Positions 16,763-25,153 of a stretch of DNA of 64,000 bases are shown one piece after another. The first letter of the stretch is position 1. The number at the start of each line of letters is the position of its first letter. Made by a program: the position numbers and the translations under genes. Under the pieces are notes generated by a model. That model was not told the DNA's origin, did not search any database, and worked only from the letters and a program-made list of their open reading frames with translations. Source of the stretch: Dolichospermum flos-aquae CCAP 1403/13F (GTDB lineage Bacteria > Cyanobacteriota > Cyanobacteriia > Cyanobacteriales > Nostocaceae); NCBI RefSeq assembly GCF_012516395.1, contig NZ_CP051206.1, positions 2,028,501 through 2,092,500 of the forward strand, written 5' to 3'.

Positions 16763-19114
16763 ATGAGAATAGAAGAAATTCGGGTTTGTGGTATTGTGCA
16801 AGGGGTGGGTTTTCGTCCTACTGTGTATCGTTTGGCGAAGGTTTTGGGTTTGAAAGGTGATGTTTGTAATGATGGTGAAGGGGTGTTAATTCGTGTTTCT
16901 GGGAGTGAGGAGGAAATAGCGGAGTTTGTCAATCAATTATATCAAGAATGCCCTCCTTTGGCAAGAATTAATGAGGTGATTAGAAGTCCATATTTGGGGG
17001 AGTTTGATTTTAATAATTTTGTGATTTCTCGCAGTGTTAATAGTGTGGTGAAAACGGAAATTTCTCCTGACGCTGCAACTTGTCCCCAATGTCAAAGGGA
17101 GATTTTTGATCCTTTTAGTCGTTATTTTCGTTATCCTTTTACTAATTGTACTCATTGTGGTCCAAGGTTGAGTATTATTCGGGCTATTCCTTACGATAGA
17201 AATAACACTAGCATGGTGAATTTTTCAATGTGTAAGGAATGTGAAAAGGAATATCAAGATGTCGAAAATCGTCGTTTTCATGCCCAACCTGTGGCTTGTT
17301 TTGAATGTGGACCGCGTGCATGGTTAGAAAGGGCTGACGGTAAACCTGTTATCTCTGATATGTTTTCTATGTTAGATGATGTGGATGCTGTTTGTACTTT
17401 ATTACAAAAGGGTGAAATCGTTGCTATTAAAGGTTTAGGCGGTTTTCATTTAGCTTGTGATGCCACTTTAGAAAATGCAGTTTTAAAACTCAGAAATCGT
17501 AAACAGCGTTATCATAAACCTTTGGCTTTAATGGCAAGGGATATTAATATTATTTCTGAATATTGCTATATTAATGAGTTGGAAAAAGAATTATTAACAA
17601 GTCCTGCTGCACCTATTGTTTTATTAAATATTAAAGATAATAGTAAATTAGCATCTGACCTAGCCCCAGGACAAAATACCCTGGGTTTCATGCTACCTTA
17701 TACGCCGCTACATCATTTAATTCTCAGAAGAATGAAAGTACCCATAGTTTTAACTAGTGGGAATATTTCTGATGAACCACAATGTATAGATAATGAAGAT
17801 GCAAAAGATAAATTATCAAAAATAGCTGATTATTTTCTTTTACATAATCGAGATATTGTTAATAGAGTAGATGATTCCATAGTTAGAGTTATTGATAATC
17901 AAATACAAACCCTTAGACGTGCTAGGGGATATGCACCAGCACCGATTAAATTACCACCTGGATTTGAGAAAATACCGCCAATTTTAGCCATGGGGAGTGA
18001 GTTAAAAAATACCTTTTGTTTATTAAGAGAAGATGAGGCGATTTTATCACAACATTTAGGAGATTTAGAAAATGCGGCTGCTTTTAATGCTTATCAAGAA
18101 ATATTGAATTTATATCTGAATTTATTTGAACATAAACCAGAAATAATTGCTATTGATAAACATCCAGAATACTTATCATCTAAACTAGGTAAAGAACTAG
18201 CAACGGTTAATAATATTAAATTAGCAGAAATTCAACATCATCACGCTCATATAGCCGCTTGTATGGCAGAAAATCAAATTTCTTTAGATACAAAACCAGT
18301 ATTAGGAATAGCCTTTGATGGTTTGGGATATGGAGAAGACGGTACATTATGGGGAGGAGAATTTTTATTAGCAGACTATCAAAATTTTCAACGTTTAGCC
18401 ACATTTAAACCTATGCCCATGATAGGAGGAAAACAGGCAATTTATCAACCTTGGAGAAATACATACTCTCAATTAATTAATGCTTTCACCTGGGAAGAAC
18501 TTAAAGAAAAATACAGGGATTTAGAAATAATCAAATTCTTAGAACATAAAAACCCTAGACTACTCAATCAAATCATAGAAAAAGGTATTAATTCACCCTT
18601 AACATCATCAGTAGGTAGATTATTTGATGCAGTTGCAGCCGCAATAGGTATTTGTCCAGAACAATGCAGTTATGAAGGACAAGCAGCCATAGAAATGGAA
18701 GCAATAACTGATATCAATATTTTAAACAATGATAAAGAAAGTCTAAATTATTCCTTTAAATTTAAAAAATTAGATAGTATTTATTATATAGATACATCCC
18801 CAACATGGCGAGAAATTCTTAATGATATTAAACAGCACATCTCATCATCAATAATAGCTGCGGGATTTCATAAAAGTTTAGTTATTGCTATTGTAACAAT
18901 GGTTCAACAACTTAGACAAGAACATCAATTTAATCAAGTAGCATTAACAGGAGGCGTATTTCAGAACCAAATTCTATTACAACAGGTAAAAATGCGACTA
19001 GAAAAATTAGAACTTAATGTATTAACTCATAGTATAGTACCCATAAATGATGGCGGATTATCACTAGGACAAGCCGTAATTGCAGCCGCTAAATACTTAA
19101 AAGAAATAACATAA
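16763..19114 (+). CDS. hypF: Carbamoyltransferase HypF
   Basis: A 783-residue HypF, which uses carbamoyl phosphate and ATP to place a carbamoyl group on the C-terminal Cys of HypE, the source of the cyanide ligands of [NiFe] hydrogenase. Domains in order: acylphosphatase (GIVQGVGFRPTVYRLA, residues 8-23), two zinc fingers (CPQC..CTHC and CKEC..CFEC, about 110-185), a YrdC-like domain (KGLGGFHLACDA, KQRYHKPLALM), and a Kae1-like domain with metal site IQHHHAHIAACM near 495 and GLGYGEDGTLWGGEF. Full length for the family. First of the contiguous hypFCD-EAB set. Confidence 0.97.
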   Translation: MRIEEIRVCGIVQGVGFRPTVYRLAKVLGLKGDVCNDGEGVLIRVSGSEEEIAEFVNQLYQECPPLARINEVIRSPYLGEFDFNNFVISRSVNSVVKTEISPDAATCPQCQREIFDPFSRYFRYPFTNCTHCGPRLSIIRAIPYDRNNTSMVNFSMCKECEKEYQDVENRRFHAQPVACFECGPRAWLERADGKPVISDMFSMLDDVDAVCTLLQKGEIVAIKGLGGFHLACDATLENAVLKLRNRKQRYHKPLALMARDINIISEYCYINELEKELLTSPAAPIVLLNIKDNSKLASDLAPGQNTLGFMLPYTPLHHLILRRMKVPIVLTSGNISDEPQCIDNEDAKDKLSKIADYFLLHNRDIVNRVDDSIVRVIDNQIQTLRRARGYAPAPIKLPPGFEKIPPILAMGSELKNTFCLLREDEAILSQHLGDLENAAAFNAYQEILNLYLNLFEHKPEIIAIDKHPEYLSSKLGKELATVNNIKLAEIQHHHAHIAACMAENQISLDTKPVLGIAFDGLGYGEDGTLWGGEFLLADYQNFQRLATFKPMPMIGGKQAIYQPWRNTYSQLINAFTWEELKEKYRDLEIIKFLEHKNPRLLNQIIEKGINSPLTSSVGRLFDAVAAAIGICPEQCSYEGQAAIEMEAITDINILNNDKESLNYSFKFKKLDSIYYIDTSPTWREILNDIKQHISSSIIAAGFHKSLVIAIVTMVQQLRQEHQFNQVALTGGVFQNQILLQQVKMRLEKLELNVLTHSIVPINDGGLSLGQAVIAAAKYLKEIT

Positions 19115-19164
19115 AAACCTCTGTTGTCTCTGCGTGAAATAAATCTTAAAAAAGGAAAACTAAA

Positions 19165-19413
19165 ATGTGCTTAGGAATACCCGGACAAATCACAGAAATA
19201 ACCAACTCAGAACATAAACTAGCCATAGTTAATATTGGAGGAGTCAAACGCCAAATAAACATAGCCTGTATAGTTGACGAACAACACCCCCCAGAAACTT
19301 GTATAGGAGATTGGGTATTAGTCCACGTCGGTTTTGCCATGAACAGAATCAACGAACAAGAAGCCGCAGAAACATTACAATTATTGCAAGAAATAGCCCA
19401 ATCTTATCCTTAA
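19165..19413 (+). CDS. hypC: Hydrogenase maturation chaperone HypC
   Basis: An 82-residue HypC with the obligatory N-terminal MCLGIPGQI; the Cys2 carries the Fe(CN)2CO unit together with HypD and hands it to the large subunit precursor. The C-terminal helix (NEQEAAETLQLLQEI) is normal. An AAAAAAGGAAAAC stretch upstream of the ATG serves as ribosome binding site. It lies 50 bp after hypF and 58 bp before hypD. In this organism the expected client is HupL. Confidence 0.95.
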   Translation: MCLGIPGQITEITNSEHKLAIVNIGGVKRQINIACIVDEQHPPETCIGDWVLVHVGFAMNRINEQEAAETLQLLQEIAQSYP

Positions 19414-19424
19414 AATCTCCTTTA

Positions 19425-19471
19425 TTCCTTTGCGTCTTTGCACCTTTGCGCCTTTGCGCGAAACAAAAATT
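19425..19471. repeat. CTTTGCG heptamer tract before hypD
   Basis: Four imperfect tandem CCTTTGCGT-like heptamers run from the hypC stop region to 19462, followed by AAACAAAAATT and the hypD ATG. The same tract with the same AAACAAAAATT tail occurs upstream of hupL (43957-44002). It leaves no canonical Shine-Dalgarno sequence close to the hypD start. Confidence 0.75.
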
Positions 19472-20623
19472 ATGAAATATGTAAACGAATTTCGTAACCC
19501 AGAAAAAGCCCTCGCTTTACAACAAGAAATAACCAAACTCAGCCAACAAATAGACAGACATTTAAAAATAATGGAAGTATGTGGAGGACATGCCCATGCT
19601 ATTTTCAAATACGGAATCGAAGAAATATTACCCGATAATATTGAATTAATTCATGGGCCGGGTTGTCCAGTGTGCGTCATGCCTAAAGGGAGAATAGATG
19701 ATGCGATCGCACTCTGTCAACTACCCAACATCATATTTACCACATTTGGCGACGCAATGCGCGTACCCGGTGCAAAAACCAGCTTATTGCAAGCCAAAGC
19801 CCAAGGTGCAGATATTCGCATGGTTTATTCACCCTTAGATAGCCTGAAAATAGCCAAAGAAAACCCCCATAAAGAAATCATCTTCTTTGGTTTAGGCTTT
19901 GAAACCACCGCCCCCAGTACAGCATTTACCATCCTCCAAGCAGCCGCAGAAAATATCACTAACTTTAGTATGTTTTCTAATCATGTATTAGTAATTCCTG
20001 CATTACAAGCATTATTAGAAAATCCCGATTTACAACTTGATGGTTTTGTTGGTCCTGGTCATGTAAGTATGGTCATAGGCACAGAACCTTATGAATTTGT
20101 TGCCCAAAAATATCATAAACCCATCGTTATTTCTGGCTTTGAACCATTAGACATCTTCCAATCAATTTGGATGTTATTAAAACAAATAGTAGAAAATCGT
20201 TGTCAAGTCGAAAATCAATATAATCGCTTAGTAGAACCTAGGGGAAATAAAAACGCCTTAACAGCCATAAATAAAGTATTTGCAGTCCGTGAAAAATTTG
20301 CATGGAGAGGTTTAGGAGAAATCCCCAATTCTGGTTTTAAAATCCGCGAAGAATATGCCCAATTTGATGCAGAAGCTAAATTTACAATTCCTAATTTAAA
20401 AGTAGCAGATCATAAAGCTTGTCAATGTGGAGAAATTCTCAAAGGAGTTTTAAAACCTTGGCAATGTAAAGTATTTGGAACAGCTTGTACACCAGAAACA
20501 CCCATAGGAACTTGTATGGTTTCCTCCGAAGGTGCTTGTGCAGCTTATTACAAATATGGGCGACTTCCAACTATGGCAAAAAGAGATAAATCAGGTGTAT
20601 CAACCGAACCTATATCAGTCTAA
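19472..20623 (+). CDS. hypD: Hydrogenase maturation factor HypD
   Basis: 383 residues from the ATG at 19472 (MKYVNEFRNPEKA); an earlier in-frame TTG lies in the repeat tract and is rejected. HypD is the iron-sulfur scaffold on which Fe(CN)2CO is built with HypC. The motifs MEVCGGHAHAIFKYG, HGPGCPVCV, GFETTAPSTA and GPGHVSMV are all present, and the C-terminal Cys cluster (CQCGEIL, CKVFGTACTPETPIGTC) supplies the [4Fe-4S] ligands. Full length. Expressed with the other hyp genes. Confidence 0.97.
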   Translation: MKYVNEFRNPEKALALQQEITKLSQQIDRHLKIMEVCGGHAHAIFKYGIEEILPDNIELIHGPGCPVCVMPKGRIDDAIALCQLPNIIFTTFGDAMRVPGAKTSLLQAKAQGADIRMVYSPLDSLKIAKENPHKEIIFFGLGFETTAPSTAFTILQAAAENITNFSMFSNHVLVIPALQALLENPDLQLDGFVGPGHVSMVIGTEPYEFVAQKYHKPIVISGFEPLDIFQSIWMLLKQIVENRCQVENQYNRLVEPRGNKNALTAINKVFAVREKFAWRGLGEIPNSGFKIREEYAQFDAEAKFTIPNLKVADHKACQCGEILKGVLKPWQCKVFGTACTPETPIGTCMVSSEGACAAYYKYGRLPTMAKRDKSGVSTEPISV

Positions 20624-20647
20624 ATTACACAATTTGAGGAAAATGAT

Positions 20648-20863
20648 ATGCCTTTTGTAACTGTCCAAATTGGTAAAGGTCACTCCATAGAAAAAAAGCG
20701 AAAATTAGTTAAAGCTGTAACTGATGCTTTAGTTTCTGCTTTAGGAACAAAACCCGAATGGATAACCGTACATATTGACGAATTTGAACGGGAAGATTGG
20801 GCAGTTGGTGGCGTTTTACATTACGATAAACATAATGGTAGACATGAAGAAACGGGTAGGTAA
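20648..20863 (+). CDS. 4-oxalocrotonate tautomerase-like protein
   Basis: A 71-residue tautomerase-superfamily protein with the catalytic amino-terminal Pro after Met (MPFVTVQIGKGHSIEKKR) and the beta-alpha-beta fold of 4-oxalocrotonate tautomerase. A gene like this stands between hypD and hypE in other heterocystous cyanobacteria, so its position is conserved. Its substrate is unknown; it is not one of the six general Hyp proteins. It starts 24 bp after hypD with AGGAAAATGAT upstream as a good ribosome binding site. Confidence 0.85.
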   Translation: MPFVTVQIGKGHSIEKKRKLVKAVTDALVSALGTKPEWITVHIDEFEREDWAVGGVLHYDKHNGRHEETGR

Positions 20864-20874
20864 TTAATTAATAA

Positions 20875-20902
20875 TGACAGGCATCTTGCCTGTCCCACAG
20901 GA
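20875..20902. repeat. GACAGGC hairpin before hypE
   Basis: GACAGGCATCTTGCCTGTCC forms a tight hairpin (7-bp arms) in the tautomerase-hypE gap. A related GCGGGCATCTTGCCCGC hairpin lies inside the element at 38141-38251. It may act as a weak terminator or mRNA stabiliser. Confidence 0.55.
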
Positions 20903-20932
20903 AAAAAATATAATTACAAAGCAATTTTAAAA

Positions 20933-22027
20933 ATGACAATCAACTCTCATCAAAATCCCCTTTTCCAAAAAATTGAGCAAGTCCGTCGTCGTCAAGGAAA
21001 GGTAAGAGATACTCATATTAACTTATCCCATGGTAGCGGTGGTAAAGCTATGAGAGATTTAATCGCCGATATCTTTGTTAAAAGTTTTGATAATCCCATT
21101 CTTTCCCAATTAGAAGACCAAGCCACATTTGATTTAGCCAATCTTTCCCAATATGGAAACAGATTAGCATTTACCACAGACTCCTATGTAGTAGACCCCT
21201 TATTTTTTCCCGGTTCAGACATAGGAGAACTAGCAATTAATGGCACAATTAACGATTTAGCTGTGAGTGGTGCAAAACCTTTATATCTTACCTGTAGCGT
21301 CATTTTAGAAGAAGGTTTACCAGTAGAAACATTACGGCGTGTAGTTGCCAGTATGCAAAAAGCAGCCCAAAAAGCCGGAGTGCAAATAGTCACAGGAGAC
21401 ACAAAAGTTGTTAATCGTGGTTGTGCTGACAAACTATTTATTAATACTGCCGGAATTGGCATAATTCCCCCAAACATTGATATTTCTCCCCGCAATATTC
21501 AACCAGGAGACGTAGTAATTATTAACGGTGAAATTGGCAATCATGGCACAGCAATATTAATTGCTAGAGGAGAATTAGCATTAGAAACAGATATAGAAAG
21601 TGACTGTCAACCATTACATGAATTAGTCGCCGAAATTATCAAAGTTTGCCCGCAAATTCACGCCATGAGAGACGCAACCAGAGGAGGTTTAGCCACAGTA
21701 TTAAACGAATTTGCCCACACAGCCAACCTAGGAATACGCATTCATGAAAAAGCAATTCCTATTCGAGAAGAAGTAAATGGAGTTTGTGAAATCTTAGGTT
21801 TAGAACCCTTGTATTTAGCCAACGAAGGAAAATTAGTCATTATTGCCCCTCCAGAAAAAGCCGATTTAATTTTAGCAACAATGAAAAACCACCCCACAGG
21901 AAAACAAGCATCTATCATAGGTGAAATTATTCCCACACCACCAGGAATAGTCCTCTTAAAAACCGCCTTTGGTGCAGAAAGAATCATAGATATGCTAGTA
22001 GGAGATCAACTGCCAAGAATATGTTAG
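20933..22027 (+). CDS. hypE: Hydrogenase maturation protein HypE
   Basis: A 364-residue HypE of the PurM/ThiL fold, which dehydrates the HypF-delivered thiocarboxamide to thiocyanate at its C-terminal Cys. HGSGGKAMRDLI near residue 32, the TTDSYVVDPLFFPG block near 85, and the terminal LPRIC with the acceptor Cys as last residue are all intact. An ATG start is used. An N-terminal extension of about 25 residues before HGSGG is typical of cyanobacterial forms. Six bp overlap exists only with an upstream frame of hypA; hypA itself begins 155 bp later. Confidence 0.97.
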   Translation: MTINSHQNPLFQKIEQVRRRQGKVRDTHINLSHGSGGKAMRDLIADIFVKSFDNPILSQLEDQATFDLANLSQYGNRLAFTTDSYVVDPLFFPGSDIGELAINGTINDLAVSGAKPLYLTCSVILEEGLPVETLRRVVASMQKAAQKAGVQIVTGDTKVVNRGCADKLFINTAGIGIIPPNIDISPRNIQPGDVVIINGEIGNHGTAILIARGELALETDIESDCQPLHELVAEIIKVCPQIHAMRDATRGGLATVLNEFAHTANLGIRIHEKAIPIREEVNGVCEILGLEPLYLANEGKLVIIAPPEKADLILATMKNHPTGKQASIIGEIIPTPPGIVLLKTAFGAERIIDMLVGDQLPRIC

Positions 22028-22039
22028 AATCTATAAATT

Positions 22040-22128
22040 ACGTAGGTTGGGTTGACAAAATAAACCCAACACTTCCAACATTTTTGCGGTTTTGTTGGGT
22101 TGCGCTATCGCTTAACCCAACCTACAAA
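22040..22128. repeat. GTAGGTTGGGTT/AACCCAACCTAC inverted repeat
   Basis: The hypE-hypA gap contains CGTAGGTTGGGTTGACA at the left and TTAACCCAACCTAC at the right, with an inner pair AACCCAAC/GTTGGGTT. It could form a long hairpin and is of the same dispersed family as at 15432-15508 and 31003-31035. After it, CTCTGTGTCCTCTGTGCCTCTGTGG (22140-22165) is another tandem heptamer tract. Confidence 0.75.
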
Positions 22129-22182
22129 TTCACTTCTTTTCTCTGTGTCCTCTGTGCCTCTGTGGTTCGTTTAAAAAAGTAT

Positions 22183-22524
22183 ATGCACGAATTAGGAATC
22201 ACCCAAAACATCATCGCTATAGTTAGCGAAAACGCCCAAAATAAAAAAGTTCAAAGAGTATTATTAGAAATTGGCAAATTATCAGCTATTATGCCAGATG
22301 CAATTAAATTCTGTTTCGATATTTGCGCCCAAGGTACAATAGTCGAAGGGGCAATATTAGAAATATTAGAAATACCCGGAATGGCTAAATGTCGTCAATG
22401 TAGGACAATCTTTCCGATAGATAAACCTTTTGGAATTTGTCAATGTGGTAGTGTGCAATTAGATATCATAGCTGGTGAAGAATTAAAAATCAAAGAAATT
22501 GAAGTGGAGGAATTATGTGTGTAA
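22183..22524 (+). CDS. hypA: Nickel chaperone HypA
   Basis: A 113-residue HypA, which delivers nickel to the hydrogenase large subunit together with HypB. The start MHELGITQNII at 22183 carries the nickel ligand His2, which rules out the longer in-frame reading from 22021. The structural zinc site is formed by CRQC (about residues 70-73) and CQCGS (about 86-90), with a shortened first knuckle spacing typical of the family. The 3' end overlaps hypB by 10 bp, so the pair is translationally coupled. Confidence 0.96.
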   Translation: MHELGITQNIIAIVSENAQNKKVQRVLLEIGKLSAIMPDAIKFCFDICAQGTIVEGAILEILEIPGMAKCRQCRTIFPIDKPFGICQCGSVQLDIIAGEELKIKEIEVEELCV

Positions 22525-23312
22525 CTTGCGGCTGTTCTGATGATAATCAAATGACAATTACAAATATGGAAAATGCAGATCATCATACCCATACTTTAGC
22601 AGATGGAACTGTAATAACCCATTCTCATCATCATGAAGAAGCACCCCAAATTCATGCTAAAATTCATAATACAACAATATCTTTAGAACAAGAAATTTTA
22701 GGTAAAAACAACTTATTAGCTGCCCAAAATCGCGGCTGGTTTAAAGGTCGAAATATTCTGGCTTTGAATTTAATGAGTTCTCCAGGTGCGGGAAAAACGA
22801 CATTATTAACTCGGACTATTAATGATTTAAAAGATAAATTATCTATTAGCGTGATTGAAGGTGATCAAGAAACTACTAATGATGCGGAAAAGATTAAGCA
22901 GACAGGTTGTAAAGTCGTGCAAATTAATACGGGTACAGGCTGTCATTTAGACGCATCAATGATAGAAAGAGGTTTGCAGGAACTTAACCCACCATTAAAT
23001 TCTGTGGTGATGATTGAAAATGTCGGAAATTTAGTTTGTCCGGCTTTATTTGATTTAGGAGAAGCCGCTAAGGTGGTAATTTTATCGGTGACGGAAGGGG
23101 AAGATAAACCAATTAAATATCCCCATATTTTTCGCAATAGTGAAGTTATGATTATCACAAAAATTGATTTACTTCCCTATTTACAATTTGATGTTCAACG
23201 TTGTATTGAATATGCAAAACAGGTAAATCCCAAAATACAAATTTTCCAAGTTTCTGCTACTACTGGGGAAGGTTTGGAAAGTTTGTATAATTATTTCCTT
23301 CCCAGTCTTTGA
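22515..23312 (+). CDS. hypB: Nickel-incorporation GTPase HypB
   Basis: A 265-residue HypB. The N-terminus has MCVTCGCSDD (metal site) and a His-rich stretch (HHTHT, HSHHHEE) for nickel storage. The GTPase core has P-loop SSPGAGKTTLL near residue 92, the switch EGDQETTNDAEKI, ENVGNLVCPALFDLGE and the NKxD-like KIDLLPY. GTP hydrolysis drives nickel transfer from HypA. The last codons and stop lie within a dispersed repeat (TTCCCAGTCTTTGACTGGGAA), so the natural C-terminus may have been altered slightly. Last gene of the hyp set. Confidence 0.96.
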   Translation: MCVTCGCSDDNQMTITNMENADHHTHTLADGTVITHSHHHEEAPQIHAKIHNTTISLEQEILGKNNLLAAQNRGWFKGRNILALNLMSSPGAGKTTLLTRTINDLKDKLSISVIEGDQETTNDAEKIKQTGCKVVQINTGTGCHLDASMIERGLQELNPPLNSVVMIENVGNLVCPALFDLGEAAKVVILSVTEGEDKPIKYPHIFRNSEVMIITKIDLLPYLQFDVQRCIEYAKQVNPKIQIFQVSATTGEGLESLYNYFLPSL

Positions 23313-23368
23313 CTGGGAATGTTATCAAGAGGCTCTGCCTCTGCTATCATTAAAAGCAGAGCCTTCTA
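23299..23368. repeat. Dispersed hairpin repeat over the hypB stop
   Basis: The palindrome TTCCCAGTCTTTGACTGGGAA (23299-23319) contains the hypB stop codon. It is followed by AGAGGCTCTGCCTCT and AGCAGAGCC, forming a second hairpin. The same order of pieces occurs between ndhD and the cup gene (10548-10620). It probably terminates the hyp transcript. Confidence 0.7.
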
Positions 23369-23443
23369 TAGATAGTAATTATAAATATAGGGTGAGTTAG
23401 CATAGAAAACACGCTGACTACCCTACAAGTTTACAGATTACGA

Positions 23444-23884
23444 CTAATCGAATACTTCGTAGGTGTAGTCAGGACTATCATTAGTTCTGAAAACGCTGAA
23501 GCCTTTCATTTCTCTTCCCTTTCCTTGACAACGATTTTGTTTATCTGCATCCCTTATTTGCCATGTAGCCTGATTTTGTACCCAGATCACACATCTACGA
23601 ACATCACCTGATTCAACTACTCCGTTCAAGGTTTCTGCATAAACCCCAATATCCGAATTACTGACTCTACCAGAAAAAGCTATGCCACACTTACCAGGTT
23701 CAAGTTGTAGCCATCCCTGTGACCAAGTTCTAGCATTTGATTGATAACTGATTGCGACATAAGCCCTTGAACCTGCCCGATTACATACAGTAAGCGCTGC
23801 ATTTGCTGGAGTTGTGAATCCGAAAGATGAGATACAACCAAGTATTCCCGCGCTTACAACCGAAACCAAATTTCTGAGTTTCAC
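23444..23884 (-). CDS. Secreted DUF1036 protein
   Basis: A 146-residue protein with a clear signal peptide (MKLRNLVSVVSAGILGCISS, cleavage after TPANA at about residue 29). The mature part starts LTVCNRAGSRAYVAISY and contains GWLQLEPGKCG, both typical of DUF1036. Four Cys residues in the mature region (CNRAG, GKCG, RRCVIW, NRCQG) could form two disulfides. The product is exported to the periplasm or outside; its function is unknown. It is convergent with hypB. Confidence 0.8.
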   Translation of the reverse strand: MKLRNLVSVVSAGILGCISSFGFTTPANAALTVCNRAGSRAYVAISYQSNARTWSQGWLQLEPGKCGIAFSGRVSNSDIGVYAETLNGVVESGDVRRCVIWVQNQATWQIRDADKQNRCQGKGREMKGFSVFRTNDSPDYTYEVFD

Positions 23885-23965
23885 TTTTATCTCCTATTTC
23901 TGATGAAATTTTCCAATTTCAAGCTCACATTTATCTCTACGAAACTACACCACTCACCTAATCTT

Positions 23966-24112
23966 GAAAAGCGGAAAAAAGCGGATCGTAAAAAAAATTA
24001 AAAATCAGACGGAAAAAAGCTGAAAAATACGGATAAAGTCTGCTAAAATTACCTATGTCGCGTTATATTTATCAATATGCAGATTCAAGAACTGCTACAA
24101 TATAAATATTAT
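23966..24112 (+). repeat. Upstream copy of a 130-bp duplicated promoter plus gene start
   Basis: Positions 23966-24100 match 25043-25177 almost base for base with a constant offset of 1077 and no gaps. The copy includes two CGGAAAAAAGC motifs, the stem CAGAC...GTCTG, and an ATG at 24077 starting MQIQELLQ, which then diverges and stops at TAG after 12 codons. It is therefore a severed 5' end of a gene like the one at 25154. The downstream copy serves the intact gene. Confidence 0.85.
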
Positions 24113-24278
24113 TAGGGAAACTGTCAGAATCAGGATATCCAGGATTTAAGGATTAACAAGATTAAAACTGGGATTTTATTACCAATTATCCATTACCAGT
24201 CTCAACCAGATAAGTAGCAACCTGGGTTAGTGTAATTCATATTTGTTAGGATATAAAAAACTATTCATAAAAGTAATC

Positions 24279-24518
24279 ATGATAATTTCAGATGAAGTCC
24301 TCAAAGTAAGTGGTTTATCAGAAAAGCAACTTTTACTAGAAATTGTAATTTTGCTATTTCAACAAGAAAAAATCAGCTTAGGTAAAGCTAGTGAAATAAT
24401 AAGCATGAATCAAATTAAGCTGCAAAAATTACTTGCTGAACGTGGGATATGTGTTCACTATGATGTAGCTGAATTACAGGAAGATATTCTGCATCTACGC
24501 GCAAAAGGTTGGTTATGA
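24279..24518 (+). CDS. UPF0175 antitoxin-like protein
   Basis: 79 residues from the ATG at 24279 (MIISDEVLKVSGLSEKQL). The pattern LLLEIVILLFQQEKISLGKASEI followed by a helix-turn-helix-like segment (MNQIKLQKLLAERGICVHYD) is that of UPF0175 proteins, which act as antitoxins for DUF3368 PIN-like toxins. The stop overlaps the toxin start in ATGA. A longer frame from 24243 has no support. The pair lies between the two copies of a duplicated promoter. Confidence 0.85.
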   Translation: MIISDEVLKVSGLSEKQLLLEIVILLFQQEKISLGKASEIISMNQIKLQKLLAERGICVHYDVAELQEDILHLRAKGWL

Positions 24519-25006
24519 TAGTAGTTAGTGATACATCACCCCTGAGCAATCTAGCTATTGTTGGTTACTTGTCACTTTTACAACAGATTTACAACAGAGT
24601 TATTATTCCTCAAGGAGTTGCAGAAGAACTCATAAATGCTAGTGATGAAGAAAATCTCATTGCAGAAGTGCTTTCTTTAGATTGGATTGAAGTTATACCA
24701 GCAAAAAATCTGGAACTTATTTCTATATTACGGAATAATCACAATTTGGATCGGGGTGAAGCTGAGGCAATAGCTCTTGTTATAGAATTAGAAGCAGATG
24801 AATTATTAATTGATGAACGTCTTGGCAGAAGAGAAGCTACTCGCTTAGGATTGCCTATTACGGGCATCCTTGGTATTCTATTAGTTGCCAAGCAAAGAAA
24901 GCTTATTCCTACAGTCCAACCAGTAATAGATGCTTTAATTATTCAAGCAGGTTTTCGGGTGAGTAGTCAACTCTATGCACAGGTTTTAAAAGCAGCAAAT
25001 GAGTAA
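24515..25006 (+). CDS. DUF3368 PIN-like toxin
   Basis: 163 residues from the ATG at 24515 (MIVVSDTSPLSNLAIVG), 4-bp overlap with the antitoxin. The PIN acidic residues are visible: D6 in SDTSPL, the central GEAEAIALV, and LLIDERLGRREA. DUF3368 proteins are predicted RNases of VapC type. With UPF0175 this is a type II toxin-antitoxin module. An upstream TTG at 24509 is a possible alternative start. Confidence 0.85.
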   Translation: MIVVSDTSPLSNLAIVGYLSLLQQIYNRVIIPQGVAEELINASDEENLIAEVLSLDWIEVIPAKNLELISILRNNHNLDRGEAEAIALVIELEADELLIDERLGRREATRLGLPITGILGILLVAKQRKLIPTVQPVIDALIIQAGFRVSSQLYAQVLKAANE

Positions 25007-25042
25007 TATTTAGACCAAGTTATGATATCAATTTATGCAAGC

Positions 25043-25153
25043 GAAAAGCGGAAAAAAGCGGATCGTAAAAAAAATTAAAAATCAGACGGAAAAAAGCTGA
25101 AAAATACGGATAAAGTCTGCTAAAATTACCTATGTCGCGTTACATTTATCAAT
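25043..25153 (+). promoter_or_regulatory. Candidate operator/promoter with CGGAAAAAAGC repeats
   Basis: The 110 bp upstream of the gene at 25154 hold AGCGGAAAAAAGCGGATC, then CAGACGGAAAAAAGCTG and GATAAAGTCTG. The CGGAAAAAAGC motif is repeated directly 38 bp apart, and CAGAC/GTCTG could close a stem. A near-identical copy stands at 23966-24076. The preservation of both copies suggests a bound site, perhaps autoregulated by the helix-turn-helix product. Confidence 0.5.

Noticed and set aside
16720-17155. Antisense ORFs over the 5' end of hypF
   Set aside because: They mirror the zinc-finger and acylphosphatase coding region and have no support.
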